This document shows, one piece after another, positions 1 through 8,498 of a stretch of DNA of 64,000 bases. Within the stretch, counting starts at the first letter, position 1. The number at the start of each line of letters is the position of its first letter. Location of the stretch: the NCBI GenBank assembly GCA_023390655.1, contig JAEWCL010000023.1:62001-126000 (forward strand), given 5' to 3'. The translations under genes were made by a program, and so were the position numbers. The notes beneath the pieces are model-generated. The model worked only from the letters and a program-made list of their open reading frames with translations. It had not been told where the DNA came from and did not search any database. The stretch is from Bacillota bacterium. Lineage in GTDB: Bacteria; Bacillota; Clostridia; Christensenellales; CAG-138.

Positions 1-11
1 ATTTGCGAATG

Positions 12-38
12 CGGGCCGCAGGCGTTGCCTGCGGCCCG
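12..38 (-). terminator. Hairpin terminator after the amino-acid binding protein gene
   Basis: A perfect 12-bp stem (CGGGCCGCAGGC at 12-23 with its complement at 27-38) closes on a GTT loop, 20 bases past the stop of the minus-strand gene at 59-853. No clear T-run follows within the window edge, so termination is inferred from stem strength and position. Confidence 0.65.
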
Positions 39-58
39 TTTCATGCAATATTTCCCAA

Positions 59-853
59 TCAGGAACCGGACGCCACCTTGTGTTCTTCAATCAGCTTGGC
101 GATAGTGCCGTCATCAACCATCTTCTGTACGACCTTATCCACAACCGCTTTGAGGTCGGGCGTATCCTTTTTCAGTGCGATGGCGTACTGCTCCTCGGTA
201 AGAGGTTCCTCGAGCACAATAAGGCCTTTGTTGGCTTCTGCAATCTGCTTGGCAGGCATTTCGTCAATGACCACCGCGTCGATCTTGCCGTTTGCAAGCT
301 CAGCGCCGGCATCAGGGCCGGTCTTATAGCGCATTACCTGGCCCGCGCCAACCTCATCCGTCACGTACGTATCGCCGGTGGTGCCCATCTGCACGCCGAT
401 GTTCTTGCCCGCAAGATCCGCTGCGGACTTGATTGCGCTGCCCTCCGGCACGATGATTACCTGCGCCGCATCCACATAGTTGACAGAAAAATCAACGTTC
501 TGTCTGCGCTCATCATCCGCGGTGATGCCCGCCACGCCAAGGTCGCCCTTGCCGCTCTGCACGGCCATGATGATGCCGTCAAAATCCATATCCACCACCT
601 CAAGCTTCACGCCGATTTCATCGGCAATGGCCTGTGCAATTTCAACGTCTACGCCTGCCACTTCATTGTTTTCGCCGAGATATTCAAACGGCGCGAAGGC
701 GGCATTGGTGAGCATGACGAGCTTGCCCGCCTTTTTGATCTTATCGATATTGGGGGTGCCCGCCGCCTGTTCCGCCGGCTTGCATGCCGCAAATGCGAGT
801 ACGCCGAGGGCAACGGCAAGCATCAGGGCAATGACTTTATATAACTTCTTCAT
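59..853 (-). CDS. Polar amino-acid ABC transporter substrate-binding lipoprotein (SBP family 3)
   Basis: This 264-residue protein begins with a lipoprotein signal peptide whose lipidated cysteine is Cys24 (FAAC). The mature part has the family 3 periplasmic-binding fold: an early 'LVMLTNAAFAPFEY' strand, a 'GVDVEIAQAIADEIG' helix, the 'MDFDGIIMAVQSGKGDLGVAG' hinge region and a 'IGVQMGTTGD' motif typical of polar amino-acid binders. It should capture an amino acid outside the membrane and hand it to an importer. The start ATG at 853 has an AAAGGA site ten bases upstream. No permease or ATPase lies beside it in this window, and a hairpin follows its stop, so it may be monocistronic or its partners may lie beyond position 1. 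The exact ligand cannot be read from sequence. Confidence 0.9.
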   Translation of the reverse strand: MKKLYKVIALMLAVALGVLAFAACKPAEQAAGTPNIDKIKKAGKLVMLTNAAFAPFEYLGENNEVAGVDVEIAQAIADEIGVKLEVVDMDFDGIIMAVQSGKGDLGVAGITADDERRQNVDFSVNYVDAAQVIIVPEGSAIKSAADLAGKNIGVQMGTTGDTYVTDEVGAGQVMRYKTGPDAGAELANGKIDAVVIDEMPAKQIAEANKGLIVLEEPLTEEQYAIALKKDTPDLKAVVDKVVQKMVDDGTIAKLIEEHKVASGS

Positions 854-888
854 CTCTTTTTCTTCCTTTCAAAACGTTTCTTTGCATA

Positions 889-916
889 AGTATACTATGT
901 ATTTGCAATAAATCAA
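889..916 (-). promoter_or_regulatory. Probable sigma-A promoter of the amino-acid binding protein
   Basis: Read on the minus strand, TTGATT (916-911), a 16-bp spacer and TATACT (894-889) form a good vegetative promoter 36 bases upstream of the start codon at 853. Confidence 0.6.
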
Positions 917-995
917 CCCCTTTTTGCAATAAACCTGTATTTTTATTAATAAAATTTACGATGTTGAATATATATTCATATATGCGCATAGAAAT

Positions 996-1057
996 GGCGC
1001 TGATGCATGATGCATCAGCGCCCAGCCAAGCCCCGCTTAGGCCGTAACGGCCCTAAG
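996..1057 (-). terminator. Two hairpins terminating the serC-serA operon
   Basis: Eleven bases past the serA stop lies an imperfect hairpin around 1036-1057 (CTTAGGGCCG-TTA-CGGCCTAAG on the minus strand). It is followed by a perfect 12-bp stem GGCGCTGATGCA (996-1007) with a three-base loop and its complement at 1011-1022. T-rich sequence follows on the minus strand. Confidence 0.7.
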
Positions 1058-1067
1058 ACCATTTTAT

Positions 1068-1982
1068 TTACAGTGCGAACACACGGCGGATATGCGCCAC
1101 GATCTCTTCACCGATGCGCTGCTGCGCTTCCACGGTGGAGCCGCCCACATGCGGCGTCATGCTGACCTTCGGATGGGAAAGGAGGCGCTCATCCTTACAG
1201 GGCTCTTCCGCATAAACGTCCACGCCATAGCCGCGCAGCTTGCCGGAATCGAGCGCATCGAGCACCGCCTCCACATCGACCATGTTGCCGCGGCCGGTGT
1301 TGATGAGAATAGCGCCGGGCTTCATCAGCGCGATCTTTTCGGCTGAAAGAATCGCAGGGCTGCCCTTGGGGCCGGGCGTATGCAGCGAGACAAAGTCGGC
1401 CTTTTCCAAAAGCTCGTCAAGCTCATAGCGCACATAGGGATCATATTCCGGCTGGTGGCCGGAGCGGTTGGTGTAGATGACGTTCATGCCGAGCGCAGCG
1501 GCGCGCTTGCCGGTCTCCCGCGCAATGCGGCCGATGCCGATCAGACCCAGCGTCTTTCCAGCGACCTCCGTGCCCTTATACGCCTTCTTCTCCCATACGC
1601 CCTGGCGCATGGTGACATTGGCAATGCCGATGAAACGGGCCAGCGCAAACATGTGGCCGATCGCAAGCTCCGCAACGGAGGCGGAGGAGGCTTCCGGGGT
1701 ATTGCAGACTTCAATGCCCTTTGTGCGCGCATACGCAACATCGATATTGTCCACACCCACGCCGCCGCGGATGATGAGTTTGAGCCTGCCCGTTTCGCAC
1801 GCGGCGTCAATGATGGGTTCACGCACCTTGGTAGCGGAACGCACAACCAGCACGTCGTACTCTTTGACCTGCTCCATGAGCGCTTCGGGCTCATAAAAGT
1901 GCTCCACGACCTCGCATCCGAGCTCCTGCAGGGCTTTTACGGCATTCTTCTCCATGCCGTCGCTTGCCAAAACACGCAGCAT
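1068..1982 (-). CDS. serA: D-3-phosphoglycerate dehydrogenase, short form without ACT domain
   Basis: The protein oxidises 3-phosphoglycerate to 3-phosphohydroxypyruvate with NAD, the first step of serine synthesis. The 304 residues contain the NAD-binding GxGxxG-type motif near 147-152 (GLIGIGRIA) and the catalytic triad Arg231 (NTGRG), Glu260 (YAEEP) and His278 (TPHVGGST). It ends right after the catalytic domain, so it lacks the C-terminal regulatory ACT domain of longer SerA proteins and may not be feedback-inhibited by serine through that domain. I chose ATG 1982 because AAGGAG lies seven bases upstream; an in-frame codon at 2021 would add 13 residues without a better site. It follows serC on the same strand after 124 bases, giving a serC-serA operon. 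Confidence 0.95.
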   Translation of the reverse strand: MLRVLASDGMEKNAVKALQELGCEVVEHFYEPEALMEQVKEYDVLVVRSATKVREPIIDAACETGRLKLIIRGGVGVDNIDVAYARTKGIEVCNTPEASSASVAELAIGHMFALARFIGIANVTMRQGVWEKKAYKGTEVAGKTLGLIGIGRIARETGKRAAALGMNVIYTNRSGHQPEYDPYVRYELDELLEKADFVSLHTPGPKGSPAILSAEKIALMKPGAILINTGRGNMVDVEAVLDALDSGKLRGYGVDVYAEEPCKDERLLSHPKVSMTPHVGGSTVEAQQRIGEEIVAHIRRVFAL

Positions 1983-2069
1983 ATGTGTTCTCCTTTTCTT
2001 TTTTACATTGCTTCTCGCCATGACGCCATTGTCAAACGGCGGGCCGGCCTTGATTACCGGCAGGAATGG

Positions 2070-2095
2070 GGGCGGCGGAAGCCGTTCCGCCGCCC
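2070..2095 (-). terminator. Hairpin between serC and serA
   Basis: A perfect 11-bp stem, GGGCGGCGGAA at 2070-2080 and its complement at 2085-2095, lies just past the serC stop. No T-run follows on the minus strand, so it may be a partial terminator or an mRNA 3'-end stabiliser that sets the serC to serA ratio rather than a full stop. Confidence 0.5.
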
Positions 2096-2106
2096 AAGTA
2101 ATGCAC

Positions 2107-3186
2107 TTATTTCTCGAATTCCTTCATGAAGGAAACGAGCCTTTCCACGCCTTCAATGGGCATGGCGTTGTAGATGGAAGCGCGCATGCCGCCAACGGAG
2201 CGATGGCCCTTCAAATTGACCATTCCGTTTTTGGAAGCGGCCTTCACGAACGCATCGTTCACTTCATCGCTTTCGGCGCGGAAGGTCGCGTTCATCATGG
2301 AGCGGCTTTCCTTGGAGACGGGGCTCTTGAAGACCGTGCTCTGATCCAGATAATCATAGAGGATCGCGGCCTTCTTCTCGTTATGGGCCTGCATGGCGGT
2401 GAGGCCGCCCATCTCCTTGATCCATTCAAGCACGAGCTTGCAGACATAGATCGGATAGCACGGCGGGGTGTTGTACATGGAATCGTTATCCGCCATGATC
2501 TTGTAATTGCACATGGTGGGCACATACGCGGGCAGGTCGTCGCGCAACAGGTCCTCGCGCACGATGACGATGGTAAGGCCCGCGGGCGCAACGTTCTTCT
2601 GCGCGCCTGCATAAATGAGGCCGAACTTCGATACGTCGACGGGTTCGGAGAGGATGCAGCTGGACATATCCGCAACCAGAGGCACATCGCCGGTATCGGG
2701 GATATAGTTCCACTTGGTACCGAAGATGGTGTTGTTGTAGCAGATGTGCACATAATCCGCCTCGGGATCGAGCTTCAGTTCGTCCTGCTGTGGAATACGG
2801 CTGAAGTTTTCCTTCTTGGTGGTAGCGGCAAGATTGATGGTGCCGTACTTCTGCGCCTCTTCATACGCCTTGCCCGCGAACTGGCCGGTGACGATGTAAT
2901 CCGCCTTGCCGGTCTTCAAAAGATTCATGGGCACCATGGCAAATTGCAGCGTTGCGCCGCCCTGCAGGAAGAGTACCTTGTAGTTGTCGGGAATCCCCAT
3001 GACCTCACGCAGAAGGGCTTGCGCAGAGACGATGATCTCATCGTACACTTTGGAGCGGTGGCTCATTTCCATCACGCTCATGCCGGAACCATGGTAGTTC
3101 ATCATTTCGTCCCTCGCGGTCTCCAGCACGGACTGCGGGAGCATGGAGGGGCCAGCCGAGAAATTAAAGATACGGTCGTAGGACAT
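2107..3186 (-). CDS. serC: Phosphoserine aminotransferase
   Basis: This PLP enzyme converts 3-phosphohydroxypyruvate and glutamate to phosphoserine and 2-oxoglutarate, the second step of serine synthesis. The 359-residue protein has the family N-terminus 'IFNFSAGPSMLP', the 'LFLQGGATLQF' cofactor-phosphate region and the Schiff-base lysine Lys197 in 'YAGAQKNVAPAG'. Length is usual for SerC. ATG 3186 is preferred because AAAGGAG ends eight bases upstream; a GTG nine bases earlier overlaps that site. It is the first gene of the serC-serA unit. No serB phosphatase is visible in the window, so the last step is encoded elsewhere. Confidence 0.96.
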   Translation of the reverse strand: MSYDRIFNFSAGPSMLPQSVLETARDEMMNYHGSGMSVMEMSHRSKVYDEIIVSAQALLREVMGIPDNYKVLFLQGGATLQFAMVPMNLLKTGKADYIVTGQFAGKAYEEAQKYGTINLAATTKKENFSRIPQQDELKLDPEADYVHICYNNTIFGTKWNYIPDTGDVPLVADMSSCILSEPVDVSKFGLIYAGAQKNVAPAGLTIVIVREDLLRDDLPAYVPTMCNYKIMADNDSMYNTPPCYPIYVCKLVLEWIKEMGGLTAMQAHNEKKAAILYDYLDQSTVFKSPVSKESRSMMNATFRAESDEVNDAFVKAASKNGMVNLKGHRSVGGMRASIYNAMPIEGVERLVSFMKEFEK

Positions 3187-3229
3187 AATACTCACTCCTT
3201 TGTGATGTTATTGTAGCTTCATTTTCTGA

Positions 3230-3261
3230 ACGGCGCGCCCCATAACACGGATGCGCGCCGT
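3230..3261 (-). terminator. Hairpin after the nucleoside importer operon
   Basis: The 9-bp inverted repeat ACGGCGCGC (3230-3238) and GCGCGCCGT (3253-3261) with a 14-base loop lies 14 bases past the stop of the last permease gene. The following minus-strand bases are only moderately A/T rich. Confidence 0.5.
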
Positions 3262-3275
3262 CAATAACAAGATTG

Positions 3276-4253
3276 CTATCGTTCCTCACGGAAGTAATTG
3301 TTGCCGCAGGATTTGGGTTGCGCATGCTCGCGGCTTTCCTTGATGCTGCTTAAAATCAGCACGAGCACCGTCGCCACAAACGGCAGCATATCGTAAATCT
3401 GCATGGGGATGCCAAGGTTCACATACATACGCATGATGGAAAGTCCGCCGAATACCAGCGCGCCAAGTAGCCCCTTAAGCGGGCTCCACGCTGCGAAGAT
3501 AACGAGCGCCACCGCGATCCAGCCCTGGCCGTTGATGCTGTTGTGCACCCAGACGCCCTTACAGGTGACCATCGTCACATACATGCCGCCCAGGCCGCAG
3601 ATGCCGCCGCCGATACAGGTCGCAAGGTACTTATAGCGTGCCACGTTCAGGCCTGCCGCATCCGCTGTCGCAGGACTTTCACCAACGGCCCTCAGATTGA
3701 GGCCCGTGCGCGTACGGCCCAGGAACCAGGCGAGGATGAGCGCAATGACGATGCCAAGATACACGACAAAGTTGTAGCTAAAGAGCAGCTTGCCAAGATA
3801 CGGGATATTGGAAAGGCCGGGGAAGTTCAGGTTGCCGAACGCCGCCTTTGTAATATCCGATACGGCGGCATAGCCACCCGCCTTTAATGCCATGTGCTCG
3901 CCGAAGAAGTTCGCAAAGCCTGTGCCGAATATCGTCAGCGTGAGGCCCGTAACGTTCTGGTTTGCACGCAGCGTGACCGTTAAGAAGCTGTAGATGAGCG
4001 CGCCGAACGCGCCGCACAGGAATGCGCCGAGCACTGCAAGCAGGGCTGAGAAAAGGCCGTTTGCCGCTGCGCCCGCCGCCGCCTCATAGTAGAACGAGGA
4101 AGCAAGGCCTGCGATGCCGCCCATGAACATCATACCCTCAACGCCCAGGTTGAGGTTGCCGGATTTCTCCGTTAAAATCTCACCCAGCGTGCCAAGGAGC
4201 AGGGGTGTGCCCGCCAATACCGCAGCATTGAGAAGGTTGATAATCAAATCCAT
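3276..4253 (-). CDS. BMP-type nucleoside ABC transporter, second permease
   Basis: This 325-residue, many-times membrane-spanning protein belongs to the BPD_transp_2 permease family found in BMP-linked importers such as NupQ/YufQ. Visible signatures are 'GTLGEILTEKSGNLNLGVEGMM' near the N-terminus and 'GLNLRAVGESPATADAAGLNVARYK' near the middle, the latter being the cytoplasmic loop that contacts the ATPase. Its ATG (4253) shares one base with the TAA of the preceding permease gene, and GAAAGGAG lies inside that gene, so the two are translationally coupled. The ORF could be read from 4310, but that region lacks a ribosome site. It should form a heterodimer with the neighbouring permease to import a nucleoside. 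Confidence 0.92.
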   Translation of the reverse strand: MDLIINLLNAAVLAGTPLLLGTLGEILTEKSGNLNLGVEGMMFMGGIAGLASSFYYEAAAGAAANGLFSALLAVLGAFLCGAFGALIYSFLTVTLRANQNVTGLTLTIFGTGFANFFGEHMALKAGGYAAVSDITKAAFGNLNFPGLSNIPYLGKLLFSYNFVVYLGIVIALILAWFLGRTRTGLNLRAVGESPATADAAGLNVARYKYLATCIGGGICGLGGMYVTMVTCKGVWVHNSINGQGWIAVALVIFAAWSPLKGLLGALVFGGLSIMRMYVNLGIPMQIYDMLPFVATVLVLILSSIKESREHAQPKSCGNNYFREER

Positions 4254-5353
4254 TATTTGCGCTCCTTTCTGCCGCGGAATATGAGCTTGTAGTTGATGAA
4301 GAACTCGCACCCGAGCATGAAGAAGAGGATAATGCCCGTGAGCACCTCCGCCGCGGACGCGGGTATTTTGAATGTGGTCTGGATTTTGTTTGCGCCTTTT
4401 TCGAGCACGGCAATCGCAAACGCCACAAGCAGCATTACATAGGGATTGAGCTTAGAAAGCCACGCAACGGTAATCGCCGTAAAGCCGACGCCGCCCGCCG
4501 TTGTATCCGTGATGGTATAGTCCGCGCCCGAACACTGGATGAAGCCGACAAGGCCGGCGAGCGCCCCTGAAAGGAACATGGTGCGGGTAATGACACGGCT
4601 AACATTCATGCCTGCATATTTTGCGGTGCTTGTGCTCTCGCCTACGACGGCGATTTCATAGCCCTGCTTGGTACGGGTCATATAAATGCCCACCAGCACC
4701 ACCAGGATAAGCGCGATGATCCAGCCGATATGCACGCCAAATACCTTTGGCAGCTTTGCCACCTCCGTGAACATGGCGATCTTCGGGAACCCGCGCAGGG
4801 CAGGATCCTTCCAGGGGCCGTTCTGGAGATACGATAGGAACGCGAGCGCAATGTAGTTGAGCATCAGGGTAAAGAGCGTCTCGTTCGTGTTCCATTTGGC
4901 CTTGAAGATTGCGGGGATCAACCCCCACAAGCCGCCTGCGAGTACCGCGACGACCGCCATAATGAGAAGCAACGGCACGCGCGGTATCGCCTGGTACTGG
5001 AACAGGGCGAAATAACTTGCGGCCATTGCGCCGACTAAGATCTGCCCTTCCGCGCCGATGTTCCAGAAGCGCATTTTGAACGCAAGGGAAATGCCAAGGG
5101 CTGTCACCAGCAGCGGGATCGCGATGCGGATGGTTTCCAGCAGCGCCGTCTTGCTACCCACGCTGCCCACGACCATATCCTTGTATACGGCGACCGGGTT
5201 ATGCCCTAACGCCAGTATGATCAGCGCGCCTGTCAGCAAGGCGCCCAATACCGCAATGATACGGATGAGGATCGCCTTGTTGCGCGGGATTGAGTCCCGC
5301 TTGACCATGCGGACAAAGGGTTCCTGGGAGGCCTTTTTGATTTGCTTGCTCAT
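4253..5353 (-). CDS. BMP-type nucleoside ABC transporter, first permease
   Basis: A 366-residue integral membrane protein of the same family as the next gene (NupP/YufP type). It has a cytoplasmic N-terminus, about ten hydrophobic segments, the 'FKMRFWNIGAEGQILVGAMAA' motif and the loop 'GYEIAVVGESTSTAKYAGMNVSR' used to dock on the ATPase. The start ATG 5353 follows AAGGAGG, and the ATGA overlap with the ATPase stop (5350-5352) implies coupled translation. Together with the ATPase at 5350-6918 and the lipoprotein at 7136-8344 it makes a complete importer. Confidence 0.92.
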   Translation of the reverse strand: MSKQIKKASQEPFVRMVKRDSIPRNKAILIRIIAVLGALLTGALIILALGHNPVAVYKDMVVGSVGSKTALLETIRIAIPLLVTALGISLAFKMRFWNIGAEGQILVGAMAASYFALFQYQAIPRVPLLLIMAVVAVLAGGLWGLIPAIFKAKWNTNETLFTLMLNYIALAFLSYLQNGPWKDPALRGFPKIAMFTEVAKLPKVFGVHIGWIIALILVVLVGIYMTRTKQGYEIAVVGESTSTAKYAGMNVSRVITRTMFLSGALAGLVGFIQCSGADYTITDTTAGGVGFTAITVAWLSKLNPYVMLLVAFAIAVLEKGANKIQTTFKIPASAAEVLTGIILFFMLGCEFFINYKLIFRGRKERK

Positions 5354-6918
5354 TTTGCCCCTCCTTCCCCAAAGCCGTGCTTCGCCTTTTCTTCATCCAC
5401 ATGTACCATCATCAGGCCGACCTCTTCCTTGGTGGTGTTTGCGGCATCCACGACGCCGCTGAGCTTACCGCCGCACAACACCAGCAGACGGTCGGATATC
5501 TCAAGCAGGACGTCAAGATCCTCGCCGATAAAGAGTACGGCGACGCCTTGCTTCTTCTGCTCGTTCAGCAGATCATAAATCTTGTATGAGGAATTGATGT
5601 CAAGTCCCCGTACAGGGTAAGCGACAACGAGCACGGATGGGCCGCTTGCAATCTCGCGCCCCAAGAGCACCTTCTGCACATTGCCGCCGGAAAGACGGCG
5701 GACCGGCGTTGCGGTGCCGGGGGTGACGATTTCCAGGCGCTCGATGAGCTCTTCTGCAAGCTTTTTGGGAGACTTGCGGTCTACAAATATGCCTTTGTTG
5801 GATTTATAGCTCTTGAGCATGACGTTGTCGACCATATCCATGGAAGCGACAAGCCCCATGCCCAGACGGTCTTCCGGAACAAACGCCATTGCGACTCCGT
5901 GGCGGATGATTTCCGTAGGGCTTTTGCCCGCAAGATTTTCAGAAGTGCCTTTTTCCCCATCGCAATAGAGGATTTCGCCGGACTGTATGGGGTAAAGCCC
6001 CGCAATGGCTTCGCACAGCTCTTTTTGGCCGCTTCCCGCAATCCCTGCAACGCCAAGGATTTCGCCTGCCTTGAGCGTAAAGCTGACATGATCAAGCGCC
6101 TTGACATGCTCGGAATCCACGCAGGTGAGCCCTTTGATTTTAAGCCGTTCGGGCGTGTGCTCCATTTTCTCACGCGCAATCGCGAGGCTGACGCTGCGTC
6201 CCACCATCGCTTCCGTCAGGGACTGCGCGTTTGCATTCTTCGTTTCCACGGTATCGATGCAGCAGCCCTTTCTCAGAATGGAGACGCGGTCGGAAATCGC
6301 CAGCACCTCATTGAGCTTGTGCGTGATGATGATGATCGCCTTGTTGTCCGCCTTCATATTGCGCAGGATTTTAAACAGCTTTTCCGTTTCCTGCGGCGTT
6401 AGTACGGCAGTGGGTTCGTCAAGGATCAGCGTGTTTGCGCCGCGGTAGAGCACCTTGATGATTTCCACCGTCTGTTTCTCGCTCACGGACATGTTATAGA
6501 TTTTTTTATTGGGGTCAATCTCAAAGCCGTACCGGCTGCTGATCTCGCGGATCTCGTTGGCAAGCGCCCTGCGGTTGACATGTATGCCGCCGGGCAGGCC
6601 CAAGACGACATTTTCCGCCGCAGTCAATACGTCCACCAATTTGAAATGCTGGTGAATCATGCCGATGCCAAGATCAAAGGCATCCTTCGGAGAACGGATC
6701 ACCACTTCTTTGCCGTCGACATAGATTTCCCCGCTGTCAGGGAAATAAATGCCCGAAAGCATGTTCATCAAGGTCGTTTTGCCTGAGCCGTTTTCACCCA
6801 AAAGCGCTAAGATTTCGCCGCGGGCAACGTCGAGGCAGACCTTGTCGTTTGCGCATACCGAGCCGAATGTTTTGGTGACATTACGGATACAGATGGCATT
6901 TACAGCCGGTTGAGTCAA
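5350..6918 (-). CDS. Nucleoside ABC transporter ATP-binding protein (two fused ATPase domains)
   Basis: The 522-residue protein energises the adjacent importer. The first ATPase domain has a full Walker A (GENGSGKTT, 41-49), the signature region 'MSVSEKQTVEI' and Walker B 'LILDEPTAVL'. The second has the degenerate Walker A 'GIAGSGQKEL', an intact signature 'LSGGNVQKVLLGRE' and a degenerate Walker B 'VLVVAYPVRGLD'. This asymmetry is normal for NupO/RbsA-like transporters, where one site hydrolyses ATP. The start appears to be TTG at 6918, with AAAGGGGG about nine bases upstream; no in-frame ATG fits better. It is separated from the binding-protein gene by a hairpin at 7097-7121. Confidence 0.94.
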   Translation of the reverse strand: MTQPAVNAICIRNVTKTFGSVCANDKVCLDVARGEILALLGENGSGKTTLMNMLSGIYFPDSGEIYVDGKEVVIRSPKDAFDLGIGMIHQHFKLVDVLTAAENVVLGLPGGIHVNRRALANEIREISSRYGFEIDPNKKIYNMSVSEKQTVEIIKVLYRGANTLILDEPTAVLTPQETEKLFKILRNMKADNKAIIIITHKLNEVLAISDRVSILRKGCCIDTVETKNANAQSLTEAMVGRSVSLAIAREKMEHTPERLKIKGLTCVDSEHVKALDHVSFTLKAGEILGVAGIAGSGQKELCEAIAGLYPIQSGEILYCDGEKGTSENLAGKSPTEIIRHGVAMAFVPEDRLGMGLVASMDMVDNVMLKSYKSNKGIFVDRKSPKKLAEELIERLEIVTPGTATPVRRLSGGNVQKVLLGREIASGPSVLVVAYPVRGLDINSSYKIYDLLNEQKKQGVAVLFIGEDLDVLLEISDRLLVLCGGKLSGVVDAANTTKEEVGLMMVHVDEEKAKHGFGEGGAK

Positions 6919-7096
6919 GAAGAAGTCCCCCTTTCATAACATACGCGGATGGAACAGCAAAACAATCGAACCGCACGCCGGTTGCTTTGCGTGCTGCATC
7001 CACAGGGGCCTTCGATCAGATAAGAGAAAATATAGGCTGGTCCTGAGACCTTATCGTTTTAAGAACAGGCAGGGGTGAAAGGGAGTTTAAAAAGGA

Positions 7097-7121
7097 GCGG
7101 GGCCGCTGGAGCGGCCCCCGC
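7097..7121 (-). terminator. Internal terminator between binding protein and ATPase genes
   Basis: A GC-rich stem (GCGGGGCCGC at 7097-7106, pairing with 7111-7121 with one bulged C) is followed on the minus strand by TCCTTTTT. Its position 15 bases past the lipoprotein gene suggests partial termination, which would give more binding protein than ATPase and permeases, as is common in ABC importers. Confidence 0.8.
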
Positions 7122-7135
7122 CCGTTTGAACCAGG

Positions 7136-8344
7136 TTATCCGTTTACATGAATACCGTCGATGATGTAGTTCCAGGAGGGAGCGCTCTGGGGTTCGATGA
7201 ATTCCTGGCCTTCTGCGAGGTCAACCGTAACCTTGTTGCCGGAGAAATCAACGCCTTCGCCCTTGAGGGGGCCCATGAACACTTTGAGCTCACCGGAAAT
7301 GAACTTGGCGCGGGCAGCCTCGATGGCTTCCTTGGTGCCGGGCGCTATAACCGCATCATTGAGCGCGGAAATATCGACAACGCCTTCCTTCAGGCCGCCG
7401 GAGAAGTCGGTCGGAATTGCCTGGCCGTCGAGAACCGCCTGTACGGCCAAGGTGAGGTATACGCTCCAATCCCAAACGGCCGAGGTCAGGGTTGCCTTGG
7501 GCGCTGCCGCGATCATATCGGAGTTGTAACCAACGCCCCACTTGCCGTTGGATTCCGCGGTGGTCTGGGTGGCGGTGGAGTCCGCATGCTGGCTGAGCAC
7601 GTCACAGCCCATATCGATGAGCGCCTGCGCAACCTGTGCTTCCTTGGTGGGATCGTTCCAGGAGTTGGTGTACATGACTTCCATGGTGACATCGGGGTTC
7701 ACGCTCTTTGCGCCAAGATAGAACGCGGTGAAGCCGCTGATGCACTCTGCAAAGGGCATGGCCGTGACATAACCGAGTTTGTTGGACTGGGTCTTGAGGC
7801 CTGCTGCGATACCGGAGAGGTAGCGCGCTTCATAGATCGCGCCGAAATAGTTGTGCATGTTGGGAAGGCCGCTAGAAGCTGCCTGATAACCCGTGGCATG
7901 GCAGAACTGGATTTCGGGATGTTCCTTTGCAGCGGCCAGCATGTAAGCCTCATGGCCGAAGGAGGTGGCAAAGATAATGTTGCAGCCGGCGTCGATCAGT
8001 TCGTTGATCGCAGCTTCGCAGGCGGAATCTTCAGGGATGTTGTACTTGGAGAGTACCTGCTCGGGCTTTAGGCCGAGGTTCTGGATCATCTTCTGGGTGC
8101 CTTTGTCATGGTTGTAGGTGTAGCCGCCGTCGCTGGGATCCGAGATGTGTACAAAACCAATCTTGATGTTCTCAAGGGTGACTCCTGCTGCAGGTGCTTC
8201 GGCCGCGGGCGCTTCGGTTGCTGCTGCGGGGGCTTCGGTGGCCGCAGGCGCCTGGGTGGCTGCAGGGGCTTCGGCGGGCGCTGCGCAAGCGGCCGCGCCA
8301 AGGAGCATGGCTGCCGCCATCAGGAGTGCGATCAGTTTCTTCAT
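7136..8344 (-). CDS. BMP-family nucleoside-binding lipoprotein
   Basis: A 402-residue extracellular lipoprotein with a type II signal peptide ending around Cys19 (GAAAC), an alanine/proline/glutamate-rich linker to about residue 50, then a BMP (PnrA/NupN-like) domain. The domain opens with 'IKIGFVHISDPSDGGYTYNHDKG' and contains 'IIFATSFGHEAYMLAAAKEHPEIQFCHATG', matching the ligand-pocket motifs of the family. It is expected to capture purine nucleosides. ATG 8344 is chosen over the longer ORF because AGGAGG lies nine bases upstream and the signal peptide starts there. It is the promoter-proximal gene of the importer operon. Confidence 0.93.
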   Translation of the reverse strand: MKKLIALLMAAAMLLGAAACAAPAEAPAATQAPAATEAPAAATEAPAAEAPAAGVTLENIKIGFVHISDPSDGGYTYNHDKGTQKMIQNLGLKPEQVLSKYNIPEDSACEAAINELIDAGCNIIFATSFGHEAYMLAAAKEHPEIQFCHATGYQAASSGLPNMHNYFGAIYEARYLSGIAAGLKTQSNKLGYVTAMPFAECISGFTAFYLGAKSVNPDVTMEVMYTNSWNDPTKEAQVAQALIDMGCDVLSQHADSTATQTTAESNGKWGVGYNSDMIAAAPKATLTSAVWDWSVYLTLAVQAVLDGQAIPTDFSGGLKEGVVDISALNDAVIAPGTKEAIEAARAKFISGELKVFMGPLKGEGVDFSGNKVTVDLAEGQEFIEPQSAPSWNYIIDGIHVNG

Positions 8345-8368
8345 GCGGTTTTCCTCCTCTTTCTTCTT

Positions 8369-8409
8369 GTTGCCTGTATTCTTACATCCGTTTCGACGGA
8401 CAGAGCAAC
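8369..8409 (-). other. Stem-loop in the 5' leader of the importer operon
   Basis: On the minus strand, GTTGC-T-CTGT (8409-8400) can pair with ACAG-GCAAC (8377-8369), enclosing an inner CCGT-CGAA-ACGG hairpin. The element sits between the predicted transcription start near 8445 and the ribosome site. I could not match it to the purine riboswitch consensus, so its role is unknown. Confidence 0.4.
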
Positions 8410-8451
8410 CATGTATGACACATAGATATACGCTCAAAGCGAATAATTCGT

Positions 8452-8480
8452 ATTATATATCGAACATTCTCTTTTGTAAA
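8452..8480 (-). promoter_or_regulatory. Sigma-A promoter of the nucleoside importer operon
   Basis: TTTACA (8480-8475), a 17-bp spacer and a perfect TATAAT (8457-8452) are present on the minus strand, about 110 bases before the start codon. Confidence 0.75.
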
Positions 8481-8498
8481 CAGGTAACAGTTCGTGTT

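Noticed and set aside
80..844. Long plus-strand frame opposite the amino-acid binding protein
   Set aside because: It is antisense to a clear binding-protein gene, lacks a ribosome site and is rich in His/Arg/Cys, as expected from a reverse-complement reading of GC-rich codons. Similar frames opposite serC, prsA-like, nfnB, murA and others were dropped for the same reason.
8345..8460. Purine riboswitch before the nucleoside importer
   Set aside because: The conserved TATAAT-ATATGG-GTTTCTACC-CCGTAAA pattern of the aptamer is not present; only an unassigned stem-loop is seen.
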